Shown here piece by piece: positions 8,055 to 15,884 of a DNA stretch of 64,000 nucleotides. The DNA is from Renibacterium sp043789415. GTDB taxonomy: Bacteria; Actinomycetota; Actinomycetes; Actinomycetales; Micrococcaceae. The position numbers were made by a program, and so were the translations under genes. The stretch covers positions 868,001 to 932,000 of the forward strand of contig NZ_JBDLLW010000001.1 in the NCBI RefSeq assembly GCF_043789415.1, written 5' to 3'. Position 1 is the first letter of the stretch. Every line of letters begins with the position of its first letter. The notes beneath the pieces were generated by a model that was not told the origin of the DNA, did not search any database, and saw only the letters and a program-made list of their open reading frames with translations.

Positions 8055-9338
8055 CTAGCGTGAGGGGTAAGCTCGTTCCTGCTCACCCGTGTAAAGCTGG
8101 CGAGGACGGCCGATCTTGGTGGCCGGATCCTGGATCATCTCACGCCACTGCGCGATCCAGCCGGGCAGTCGGCCCATGGCGAACAGCACGGTGAACATCT
8201 TCTCAGGGAAGCCCATCGCCTTATAGATCACGCCGGTATAGAAGTCCACATTGGGATAAAGCCTGCGATCGACGAAGTACTGGTCCGTCAGGGCGGTTTC
8301 TTCTAGTTTCATCGCGATATCCAGCAATTCATCATTGCCGCCCAGCCGGGAGAGGATCTCGTTCGCGGTGGCCTTGACGATTTTGGCGCGCGGGTCGTAG
8401 TTCTTGTAGACCCGGTGCCCGAAGCCCATCAGCTTAATGCCGTCTTCCTTGTTCTTCACCCGCTCGACGAACTTCTCAACCGGTTCGCCGCTGGCCTGGA
8501 TCTGCCGGAGCATATTCAGCACCGCCTCGTTGGCGCCGCCGTGCAGCGGACCGAAAAGCGCATTGACGCCCGCCGAGATAGAGGCGAACATATTGGCGTT
8601 CGAGCTGCCGACCAGGCGCACCGTTGAGGTTGAACAGTTCTGCTCGTGATCCGCGTGCAGAATGAGCAGCAGGTCGAGTGCCTTGACCATCACCGGGTCG
8701 AGTTCGTACTGCTCGGCCGGCAGGCCGAAGCAGAGCCGCAGGAAGTTCTCCACCAGGTTCATCGAGTTGTCCGGATAGAGCATGGCCTGACCGATGGACT
8801 TCTTATGCGCATAAGCTGCGATCACCGGCAGCTTAGCGAGCAAGCGGATCGTCGAAAGCTCTACTTGATCCTCATCAAAGGGGTCAAGGGAGTCCTGGTA
8901 GAAAGTGGAGAGCGCCGAAACCGCTGAAGAGAGCACCGGCATCGGGTGCGCGTCCCTCGGGAATCCTGCGAAGAAGCCCTTCAGATCCTCGTGCAGCAGA
9001 GTGTGCCGGCGGATTCGCTCATCGAAAGCACTCAGTTCACTCGGCGTCGGAAGATTGCCGTAGATCAACAGGTAAGAGACTTCCAGAAAGCTGGAATGCT
9101 TGGCCAGTTCCTCGATCGGGTAACCCCGATAGCGCAGAATTCCGGCGTCGCCGTCAATGTAGGTGATGGCGGAGGTCGTCGCCGCTGTGTTCATGAACCC
9201 CGGGTCATAGGTGACCACACCGGTCTTTGAAAGCAGCTTGGAGACGTCGTAGCCGTCATTGCCCTCGGCGGCCTTAACTCGGGGCAGATCCAGCTGCCCG
9301 CCCTCGAAATTGAGCGTGGCGCCCGTTGCTTCAGTCAT
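8055..9338 (-). CDS. gltA: Citrate synthase
   Basis: Condenses acetyl-CoA and oxaloacetate to citrate at the entry of the TCA cycle. The 427-residue product is the type II (hexameric-type) length. It shows the catalytic-site segments GPLHGGANEAVL, GFGHRVYKNYDPRAK and NVDFYTGVIYKAMG (His, His, Asp) and HADHEQNCSTSTVRLVGSS. The N-terminal region has a short beta-rich domain beginning TLNFEGGQLDLP. The ATG at 9338 has AAAGGGA upstream and was preferred to an in-frame ATG at 9374 that would add 12 residues. It is monocistronic, with its own terminator. Confidence 0.95.
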   Translation of the reverse strand: MTEATGATLNFEGGQLDLPRVKAAEGNDGYDVSKLLSKTGVVTYDPGFMNTAATTSAITYIDGDAGILRYRGYPIEELAKHSSFLEVSYLLIYGNLPTPSELSAFDERIRRHTLLHEDLKGFFAGFPRDAHPMPVLSSAVSALSTFYQDSLDPFDEDQVELSTIRLLAKLPVIAAYAHKKSIGQAMLYPDNSMNLVENFLRLCFGLPAEQYELDPVMVKALDLLLILHADHEQNCSTSTVRLVGSSNANMFASISAGVNALFGPLHGGANEAVLNMLRQIQASGEPVEKFVERVKNKEDGIKLMGFGHRVYKNYDPRAKIVKATANEILSRLGGNDELLDIAMKLEETALTDQYFVDRRLYPNVDFYTGVIYKAMGFPEKMFTVLFAMGRLPGWIAQWREMIQDPATKIGRPRQLYTGEQERAYPSR

Positions 9339-9444
9339 GAAGATCCCTTTCGGTATCGCGCGGCTTTGATACATTCCAAAAATAGTCGCATTAAGAAACT
9401 ACCGCCCAGTTGCCCAGAGCACTAATCCGCTCACCGGGTGGTCG

Positions 9445-10578
9445 CTAGCGGAGGAGGCGTTCGACGGCGGCCGCAATGCGTTCGTCGCTCCCGGTGAGCG
9501 CCACTCTGACGAAACCCTGGCCGGCTTCGCCATAGAAAACTCCGGGCCCCACCAGAATGCCTCGATCAGCGAACCGGCCGAGCGTAGCCCAGGAATCAGC
9601 GGGCGGCTGATCCTGCGCGGGCCGCGCCCAGAGGTAGAGTCCTGCTTCTGAGCCGTGGATCTCCAGGCCGAAGGATTCCAAGGCAGGGCGCAAGGCCTCC
9701 CGACGGGCTCGGTAGAGACCCTTCTGCGCCTGAACATGCGCGTCGTCGTGCAGGGCGATCCGCATGGCTTGCTGTACCGGCCCCGGCACGATCATTCCGG
9801 CGTGCTTACGGCTGTTGAGCAGGTTCAGTACAAGCTGCTGATCACCGGCGATAAAAGCCGCCCGGTAGCCAGCGAGATTCGACTGCTTGGAAAGCGAGTA
9901 CAGGGCGAGCAGCCCATCGAAAGAGCCCTGAGTCACCGCCGGGTCAAGAATGCTGGGCACTCCCGATTCCCATTGCCCCCAGCCGAGCTCGGCATAGCAT
10001 TCGTCTGAGGCGACCACCGCGCCGAGTTCCCTGGCCTCGGCTACCAGAGCCGCCAATTCGGAGCTGCCGCGCACCTCGCCGGTGGGGTTGCCGGGTGAAT
10101 TCACCCAGACCAACCGGACTTTGGAACGGGTCTGAGCATCCAATTCACTCAGCGAATCCGCAGCAACCGAAGTAGCCCCGGCGAAAACAGCACCCATGTC
10201 GTAAGTGGGATAAGCCACCGCAGGCCGCACTACGACGTCGCCGGGCCCCAGGCCGAGCAATAACGGCAGCCAGGCCACCATTTCCTTGGAGCCCACGGTG
10301 GGCAGAACTTGTTCAGCGGAGAGCCCTGGCACATTCCTGCGCCGCGCGAACCACTGGACAATGGCTTCACGCAGTTCCACCGGCCCTTGAGTGGTGGGAT
10401 AGCCGTGGGCGTCGGTGGCGGCTTTGAGCGCGTCCTGGATCAGCAGCGGGGTGGGGTCCACCGGAGTTCCGATGGACAGATCGACGATGCCACCTGGGTG
10501 CTGAGCGGCCCGCTCGGCGTAGGGGGCCACCGATTCCCAGGGGTACTCGGGAAGCTGCAAGCCGAATGCTTTAGGCAT
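9445..10578 (-). CDS. dapC: N-succinyldiaminopimelate aminotransferase
   Basis: PLP-dependent class I/II aminotransferase of 377 residues that makes N-succinyl-LL-DAP from the keto intermediate, using glutamate. It has the substrate/cofactor motif NSPGNPTG and the PLP lysine in YSLSKQSNLAGYRAAF. N-terminal LPEYPWESVAPY and DLSIGTPVDPTP are typical of actinobacterial DapC. The ATG lies 8 bases inside the upstream fdxA gene, so the two are translationally coupled, as in other actinobacteria. With dapD and dapE nearby it completes three steps of the succinylase route. Confidence 0.92.
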   Translation of the reverse strand: MPKAFGLQLPEYPWESVAPYAERAAQHPGGIVDLSIGTPVDPTPLLIQDALKAATDAHGYPTTQGPVELREAIVQWFARRRNVPGLSAEQVLPTVGSKEMVAWLPLLLGLGPGDVVVRPAVAYPTYDMGAVFAGATSVAADSLSELDAQTRSKVRLVWVNSPGNPTGEVRGSSELAALVAEARELGAVVASDECYAELGWGQWESGVPSILDPAVTQGSFDGLLALYSLSKQSNLAGYRAAFIAGDQQLVLNLLNSRKHAGMIVPGPVQQAMRIALHDDAHVQAQKGLYRARREALRPALESFGLEIHGSEAGLYLWARPAQDQPPADSWATLGRFADRGILVGPGVFYGEAGQGFVRVALTGSDERIAAAVERLLR

Positions 10579-10900
10579 GGTCTTGATTCTGCGGCGGCAA
10601 AGCAGCGACGAAGGGGTGATCGTAGCCGGTGTTCCCGACCTTCGCGGCTCCGCCCGGGGATCCTAGCTCGTTGAAGAACTCGACATTGGCCTTGTAGTAG
10701 TCAGCCCATTCGTCGGGAACGTCATCTTCGTAATAAATCGCCTCAACCGGGCAGACCGGTTCGCAAGCTCCGCAGTCAACGCATTCATCAGGATGGATGT
10801 AGAGCGATCGTTCGCCTTCGTAAATACAGTCAACTGGGCATTCATCGATGCATGCCTTGTCTTTTACATCCACGCACGGCTGTGCGATTACGTACGTCAC
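10571..10900 (-). CDS. fdxA: Seven-iron ferredoxin (3Fe-4S / 4Fe-4S)
   Basis: Small acidic electron carrier of 109 residues. The N-terminal CVDVKDKACIDECPVDC and the second CVDCGACEPVCP supply ligands for one 3Fe-4S and one 4Fe-4S cluster. The tail DVPDEWADYYKANVEFF is typical of actinobacterial FdxA. The start is GTG at 10900, with AAAGG seven bases upstream giving the usual N-terminus MTYVIAQPC. An upstream in-frame start would add 36 non-conserved residues. The 3' end overlaps dapC. The redox partner is not shown by the sequence. Confidence 0.93.
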   Translation of the reverse strand: MTYVIAQPCVDVKDKACIDECPVDCIYEGERSLYIHPDECVDCGACEPVCPVEAIYYEDDVPDEWADYYKANVEFFNELGSPGGAAKVGNTGYDHPFVAALPPQNQDHA

Positions 10901-11067
10901 GTCCCAACCTTTCCATCCTGCGCTCTGAGAGCAGATAAATCCATTATCCCCCACCGAGGTGGTTCCTTCTTTCATCGCGCAGTGCTTTCCGTCACCTGCT
11001 GCGAACATCTTCGAGCCTCCCGCTCACGATCATCTGCTTTGATCACGCCAGGCCATAGCATGAGGGG

Positions 11068-11289
11068 ATGACTCTTCCTGAAGGCCTTGAGCCGGGCAGC
11101 AGGATCGTGGTGCGGTACCGAATCGACGGGCCGCTGCCACTCACCGATGCCCTCGGGGTGCTGCTGTCCAAGGACGCAGAGAGCATCAGCGTGCAGACCA
11201 AACGAGGGGTCGTGGTGATCCGGAGTTCGGATATTGTGGCGGCAAAAGCAGTCCCAGCAGCCGCGCGACGTCGTGCACAGCGGGCCTAG
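11068..11289 (+). CDS. Small SH3-like protein resembling the N-terminal domain of Rv0428c-type acetyltransferases
   Basis: 73 residues. The pattern PGSRIVVRYRIDGPLPLTDA, then GVLLSKD, VQTKRGVVVIRSSDIVAAKAVP, resembles the small beta-barrel domain found before the GNAT domain in some actinobacterial acetyltransferases. The tail is Ala/Arg-rich and no acetyltransferase follows, so this is a stand-alone version. It diverges from fdxA. GAGGGG lies directly before the ATG, too close for an ideal ribosome site, so a leaderless message is possible. Function is unknown; the domain match is by eye. Confidence 0.6.
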   Translation: MTLPEGLEPGSRIVVRYRIDGPLPLTDALGVLLSKDAESISVQTKRGVVVIRSSDIVAAKAVPAAARRRAQRA

Positions 11290-11363
11290 CAGGTTTGCTA
11301 GGGCGCTCGGAGCGGAACCGCATGCTGCATCCTTTCCGCTTCCTTTCCGGGATAGCTCCGTAT

Positions 11364-11405
11364 CGTCGGGATAGCCCAATCGGCCAGCGGTGCGCTATCC
11401 CGACG
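11364..11405. repeat. Inverted repeat in front of tandem repeat
   Basis: CGTCGGGATAGC (11364-11375) and GCTATCCCGACG (11394-11405) are exact complements, 12 bp each, with an 18-base loop. The right arm runs straight into a 19-bp tandem repeat. Confidence 0.8.
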
Positions 11406-11453
11406 TCGCAGGACTAGGCCGACGTCGCAGGACTAGGCAGACGTCGCAGGACT
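11401..11453. repeat. 19-bp tandem repeat, 2.8 copies
   Basis: CGACGTCGCAGGACTAGGC occurs twice in a row (11401-11419, 11420-11438), followed by a partial copy AGACGTCGCAGGACT (11439-11453). It lies about 55 bp before the pyridoxal-kinase-type gene and could vary in copy number between strains. Confidence 0.9.
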
Positions 11454-11508
11454 GTCCCGAGCCAAAGAGCAAAACCATGAAGTGAGCCCAGAACAGTAAA
11501 GTGGTGTC

Positions 11509-12330
11509 ATGACGTCCACACAGAACAATCCCGCCATTGCGCTGACCATTGCCGGTTCTGAGGCCACCGGCGGGGCGGGAGCGCAAGCCGATCTGAAGAC
11601 CTTTCAGCAGCTCGGGGTCTTCGGCATCGTGGCACTGAGCTGCATCGTCTCCTTTGATCCGAAACAGAACTGGAATCACCGCTTCGTACCGGTGGAGGCA
11701 CAAGTGATCTCCGATCAGCTTGAAGCGATCACCGCCGCCTATCAGCCAGATCAACTGGATACCGTGAAAATCGGTATGTTGGGAACTCCTCTTACAATTG
11801 CCACGGTGAGCGAGGCCCTGGCAAGCCGTGACTGGAAGAATGTGGTGCTTGACCCGGTCTTGATCTGCAAAGGGCAGGAACCAGGGGCCGCCCTGGACAC
11901 TGATCAGGCGCTGAAACGGGAGATCCTGCCTCAGGCGAGTTTCGTCACACCCAACCACTTCGAATCGCTTTCGCTCTCCGGCATGGACGAGATCAGCAGC
12001 GTTGGCCAGCTCAAAGAAGCTGCGCAGCGCATCTACGATGCGTCGGGCGCCACGGTGCTCGCCAAAGGCGGGGTGAGACTCGTGGGCAGCGAGGCCGTCG
12101 ATGTCTTCTACGACGGTTCAGTCCTCGAAGTGCTCAGCAGTCCCAAGGTCGGCGACGTCGCTGTTTCCGGGGCTGGCTGTTCCTTGGCGGCCGCGGTTGC
12201 GGCCGAACTGGCCAAAGGGGCCTCCGCTCTGGACGCCGCACGTGCCGCAAAGCACTTCGTCACTCAAGCGATCCGGTCCCGGCTCGGTTCTCACGCCCCG
12301 TTCGACGCCGTCTGGCAAGGCGCTAGCTAG
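11509..12330 (+). CDS. pdxK: Pyridoxal / hydroxymethylpyrimidine kinase, PdxK-ThiD2 type
   Basis: Ribokinase-fold kinase of 273 residues. N-terminal LTIAGSEATGGAGAQADLKTF is the ThiD/PdxK signature; WNHRF, IGMLGT, VLDPVLICKG and TPNHFE follow. The catalytic loop VSGAGCSLAAAVAAELAKGA sits near residues 218-237. The WNH and CKG details match Bacillus PdxK (vitamin B6 salvage) better than ThiD (thiamine), but the two families are close, so an HMP kinase role cannot be excluded. It stands alone and converges on mshB. The 219 bp upstream carry an inverted repeat and tandem repeats. Confidence 0.75.
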   Translation: MTSTQNNPAIALTIAGSEATGGAGAQADLKTFQQLGVFGIVALSCIVSFDPKQNWNHRFVPVEAQVISDQLEAITAAYQPDQLDTVKIGMLGTPLTIATVSEALASRDWKNVVLDPVLICKGQEPGAALDTDQALKREILPQASFVTPNHFESLSLSGMDEISSVGQLKEAAQRIYDASGATVLAKGGVRLVGSEAVDVFYDGSVLEVLSSPKVGDVAVSGAGCSLAAAVAAELAKGASALDAARAAKHFVTQAIRSRLGSHAPFDAVWQGAS

Positions 12331-12372
12331 TCCCCGCGTCTACCCAGACTTCACAAGCTCAGCCCGGGACCC

Positions 12373-13731
12373 TCAGACCCGTGGACGCCGCTTAACCGCT
12401 TTGAACCAAGTGCTGATTAAGGCCTGCACCATGAAAAGCAGTAGCACCACGGCAATCCCATAGAGCCATAGGGAGCCCGGCAGATCACCCATGATCAGGG
12501 CAACCTGGCCATGCGGAAAAGAAAACATAACGCATGTGGCATATGAAATAATTCCGAGCACCAACGCCATTGAAACTGACCTCGACCAAGCCCTCAGCAA
12601 GATCATGCTGGAGGCCAGCAGAAGAAGCGCCAGTAGTGCTCCCCAGGGTGCCTGCCAGGATCCGATGGCGCTAGTCCGGGAATGCAGCATGGTGCCCAGC
12701 GCCGCCACCAGCACTCCGGCAAAGACCGCGGATGAGGTGTAGCCGAGCCAGTCGACAAAAGTTCGCTTGGCCGGTGGGGTCTTTGCTAGTGGATTGACCG
12801 GCTGGAATCCGAAGGGGGTCAAGGCAACCCTGAAGAGCTGAAATCCCTCTCTTCCAGTGAGCGGTCGGAAGACCAAATCGCTCAGCGCAAAGCGATCTTC
12901 CTCTACCACGATCTGGGTTTGATGAGCACGCATCGCCTCGCGCTTAGCCGCCAGATCACCATCGATCCAGAACACCGGCGCAGCCGGATCGTGTGGCTGT
13001 TCGGGGCGATCCGAGAGAATGGCGTGGGTCAGCGGAACATTCCATGCCGCAGAGCGTGAATCCCCCGCTGCGGCGGCGAGTTCCACCGCTGCAATCGTCA
13101 TCTGGTGGGTGCGGACGTGATCCGGGTGGCCGTAGCCGCCGTCCGGAGCATAGGTCACCACGACGTCTGGTCGCAGCGCTCGAATCAAAGCTGCGGTATG
13201 CGCTGCCACTTCCTCCAGCGGAGCTCGGGAGAACGACCCCGGCAGCACGGTTGCCGAAGCCTGGGCTCTGCCATCAGGTCCCCAGGACATCCCAGAGTCC
13301 CGATAGACGGTATCGGTGCTGCCCGGGCTCAGAGCCAAACCTTCACCGAGAAAGTATCGCTGCTTTACGCCCAGGGCGGCAGCGGCCTGCTCCAGCTCCG
13401 CGGCACGCACTCTGGCGAGTCCTTGACCGCCGTCGCGCACGGAATTCGGAAGCCCCTGCTCAAGGTGCTTGAGTTCATCCGGGATCACCTCGCCCAGCTC
13501 GCCCCGGGTGGAAGTCAGCAGCGTGACTTCCGCCCCGGAACGGGCGAAGTAGGACATCGTGGCGCCACTGACGATCGACTCATCATCGGGATGAGCGTGC
13601 ACGAACAGCAGCCGGTACCGGCCGTCCGCAGATGCCGGGGCGGCTGGCAAGAATCCCGGAGGGATCACTGGCTTAGGAGTTGCTCGCTGCCGAGGCGTGG
13701 TTACGTGCCCGGGCGGCCTTGACGCGGTCAC
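12373..13731 (-). CDS. mshB: MshB-type mycothiol deacetylase with C-terminal membrane domain
   Basis: PIG-L-fold zinc deacetylase that removes acetate from GlcNAc-inositol in mycothiol synthesis. The zinc motif HAHPDDE lies at residues 45-51, a GELGEVIP loop follows, and the third ligand region is YGHPDHVRTHQ. Length is 452 residues against about 300 for mycobacterial MshB. The extra 130 C-terminal residues form four predicted membrane segments (WLGYTSSAVFAGVLVAALGT through VVLLLFMVQALI), which would tether the enzyme to the membrane. The start is GTG 13731, overlapping typA by 59 bases; GTG 13668, just past the typA stop, is a plausible alternative. Confidence 0.85.
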   Translation of the reverse strand: MTASRPPGHVTTPRQRATPKPVIPPGFLPAAPASADGRYRLLFVHAHPDDESIVSGATMSYFARSGAEVTLLTSTRGELGEVIPDELKHLEQGLPNSVRDGGQGLARVRAAELEQAAAALGVKQRYFLGEGLALSPGSTDTVYRDSGMSWGPDGRAQASATVLPGSFSRAPLEEVAAHTAALIRALRPDVVVTYAPDGGYGHPDHVRTHQMTIAAVELAAAAGDSRSAAWNVPLTHAILSDRPEQPHDPAAPVFWIDGDLAAKREAMRAHQTQIVVEEDRFALSDLVFRPLTGREGFQLFRVALTPFGFQPVNPLAKTPPAKRTFVDWLGYTSSAVFAGVLVAALGTMLHSRTSAIGSWQAPWGALLALLLLASSMILLRAWSRSVSMALVLGIISYATCVMFSFPHGQVALIMGDLPGSLWLYGIAVVLLLFMVQALISTWFKAVKRRPRV

Positions 13732-15598
13732 CGGCGTTCAGGATCAATTTACGGATTCGAATCGATTCCGGGGTGACCTCGACGCACTCGTCTTCACGAG
13801 CGAATTCCAAGGATTCCTCAAGGGTCAGTACGCGCGGCGGCGTGAGGTTCTCGAAGCTGTCCGAAGAAGCGGCGCGCATATTGGTGAGCTGCTTTTCGCG
13901 AGTGATGTTGACATCCATATCGTCAGCACGAGAGTTCTCGCCGACGATCATGCCCTCGTAGACCTCAGAGGTGGGCTGCACGAAGAACGAGCCGCGCTCC
14001 TGCAGTTTGATCATCGCGAACGGTGTGACAACACCCGAGCGGTCGGCGATCAGTGATCCGTTGGTGCGGTATTCGATCGGTCCGGCCCACGGCTCGTAGC
14101 CTTCGGCGATCGAGGAGGCGATGCCGGCACCGCGGGTGTCGGTGAGGAACTTAGTGCGGAAACCGATCAAGCCACGGGCCGGGACGATGAATTCCATCCG
14201 GCACCAGCCGGTGCCGTGATTGGCCATATTGGTCATCCGGCCCTTGCGAGCGGCCATCAACTGGGTGACGGCACCGAGGTATTCTTCGGGGACGTCGATG
14301 GTCATGTGTTCCATCGGCTCATTGACCTTGCCGTCGATGGTCTTGGTGACCACCTGGGGCTTGCCGACGGTGAGCTCGAAGCCTTCGCGGCGCATCTGCT
14401 CGACCAGGATGGCGAGCGCGAGCTCACCACGGCCCTGGACCTCCCAGGCATCCGGACGGCTGGTCGGCAGCACGCGAAGCGAGACGTTACCGATCAGCTC
14501 TTTGTCCAGGCGATCCTTCACCTGACGCGCGGTGACCTTGGCACCCTTGACCTTACCGGCCAGCGGGGAGGTGTTGATGCCGATGGTCATTGAGATCGCC
14601 GGATCGTCAACCGTGATCAGCGGCAGCGGCTTCGGGTTCTCCAGATCGGTCAGCGTCTCGCCGATGGTGATGTCTTCGATACCGGCGACGGCGACGATCT
14701 CGCCGGGACCAGCGGATTCGGCGGGAACGCGTTCCAGGGCTTTGGTGGCCAGCAGCTCGGTGATCTTGACACTCTTCAGGCTGCCGTCGTGACGTGCCCA
14801 AGCGACGGTCTGCCCCTTGCGCAAGGTGCCGTTGAAGATGCGCAGCAGCGCGAGACGGCCCAGGAAGGGAGAAGCATCCAGGTTGGTCACGTGGGCCTGA
14901 AGCACTCCCTCGGGGTCATAAGTGGGAGCCGGGATGTGCTCCAGGATCGCCTTGAAGAGCGGTTCCAGGTTGTCGTTGTCCGGAGCGCTGCCGTTGGCGG
15001 GCTGGTCGAGCGAAGCGGCGCCGACCTTGGCGGCGGCGTAGACCACGGGCACGTTCAGCACGGCGTCCAGATCGAGATCGGGCACTTCGTCGGCTAGATC
15101 GCTGGCCAGGCCGAGCAGCAGGTCCATGGACTCGTGGACGACCTCGTCGATCCGGGCGTCCGGGCGGTCGGTCTTGTTCACCAGCAGGATCACCGGAAGC
15201 TTCGCGGCGAGCGCTTTACGCAGCACGAAACGGGTCTGCGGCAGCGGGCCTTCAGAGGCGTCCACCAAGAGTACGACGCCGTCCACCATGGACAGGCCGC
15301 GCTCCACCTCGCCGCCAAAGTCGGCGTGGCCAGGGGTGTCGATCACGTTGATGGTGACGGTCTCACCGTTGGACGAGGGACCGTTGTAAGCCACCGTGGT
15401 GTTCTTCGCCAGGATGGTGATGCCCTTTTCGCGTTCCAGGTCACCGGAATCCATCACCCGGTCGGCCACCACGCCGTGTTCGGCAAAGGAGTGAGTCTGC
15501 TTCAGCATCGCGTCCACAAGAGTGGTCTTGCCATGGTCAACGTGCGCGACGATGGCTACGTTGCGCAGGTCGCTGCGCGAGGCGGTGTTATTGGACAT
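13673..15598 (-). CDS. typA: Ribosome-associated GTPase TypA/BipA
   Basis: Translational GTPase of the EF-G/LepA superfamily, 641 residues. G1 AHVDHGKTTL, G3 DTPGHADFGGEVERGL and G4 VNKTDRPDAR are intact. EF-G-like domains III and V and the BipA-specific C-terminal domain follow (MEFIVPARGLIGFRTKFLTD, LTPPRVLTLEESLEFAREDE). It binds the 70S ribosome under stress and assists 50S assembly at low temperature in other bacteria. Its 3' end overlaps mshB, suggesting co-transcription. Confidence 0.96.
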   Translation of the reverse strand: MSNNTASRSDLRNVAIVAHVDHGKTTLVDAMLKQTHSFAEHGVVADRVMDSGDLEREKGITILAKNTTVAYNGPSSNGETVTINVIDTPGHADFGGEVERGLSMVDGVVLLVDASEGPLPQTRFVLRKALAAKLPVILLVNKTDRPDARIDEVVHESMDLLLGLASDLADEVPDLDLDAVLNVPVVYAAAKVGAASLDQPANGSAPDNDNLEPLFKAILEHIPAPTYDPEGVLQAHVTNLDASPFLGRLALLRIFNGTLRKGQTVAWARHDGSLKSVKITELLATKALERVPAESAGPGEIVAVAGIEDITIGETLTDLENPKPLPLITVDDPAISMTIGINTSPLAGKVKGAKVTARQVKDRLDKELIGNVSLRVLPTSRPDAWEVQGRGELALAILVEQMRREGFELTVGKPQVVTKTIDGKVNEPMEHMTIDVPEEYLGAVTQLMAARKGRMTNMANHGTGWCRMEFIVPARGLIGFRTKFLTDTRGAGIASSIAEGYEPWAGPIEYRTNGSLIADRSGVVTPFAMIKLQERGSFFVQPTSEVYEGMIVGENSRADDMDVNITREKQLTNMRAASSDSFENLTPPRVLTLEESLEFAREDECVEVTPESIRIRKLILNAGDRVKAARARNHASAASNS

Positions 15599-15884
15599 GC
15601 TTGAAGATCTCGTTTCCTGTTTCCAGTGGGTGCGTCCGGAGCGGACTCTAGTGCAGCTCAGGTAACGGCGCGACCGCGCGCCGGGCGGAGTACATCACTA
15701 TTCTAGTCGCTTTGCGCGATGCGGCCTAAAAGGAGTGGGCGAACCAGCTAGGCAGCGGGTGGTTACTGAGCATCACCGGCTTTTGAAGACTGATAATGCC
15801 TCAGGCGGAGAAGCAGATTAAATGTTAGGGGTGTTGGGCTTTCCCTGGGAAAGCCCAACACCCCTAATCCATCATTCCTTAGAG
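15599..15884. other. Intergenic region upstream of typA
   Basis: No gene is seen. The right end holds a perfect hairpin terminator for the peptide-transporter operon; the rest would carry the typA promoter and leader. A CGCGACCGCGCGCCGGGCGG-like GC-rich stretch lies near 15670 with no clear function. Confidence 0.6.
15825..15867 (-). terminator. Terminator of the dpp-type operon
   Basis: A perfect stem of about 20 bp (TTAGGGGTGTTGGGCTTTCC with its complement) around a minimal loop. It lies 18 bases after the stop of the ATPase gene. The T-tract on the minus strand is weak (AACATTTAAT), but the stem is very stable. Confidence 0.85.

Noticed and set aside
11401..11453. Tandem repeats as a CRISPR array
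   Set aside because: Units are directly adjacent with no spacers, only 2.8 copies, and no cas genes are present.
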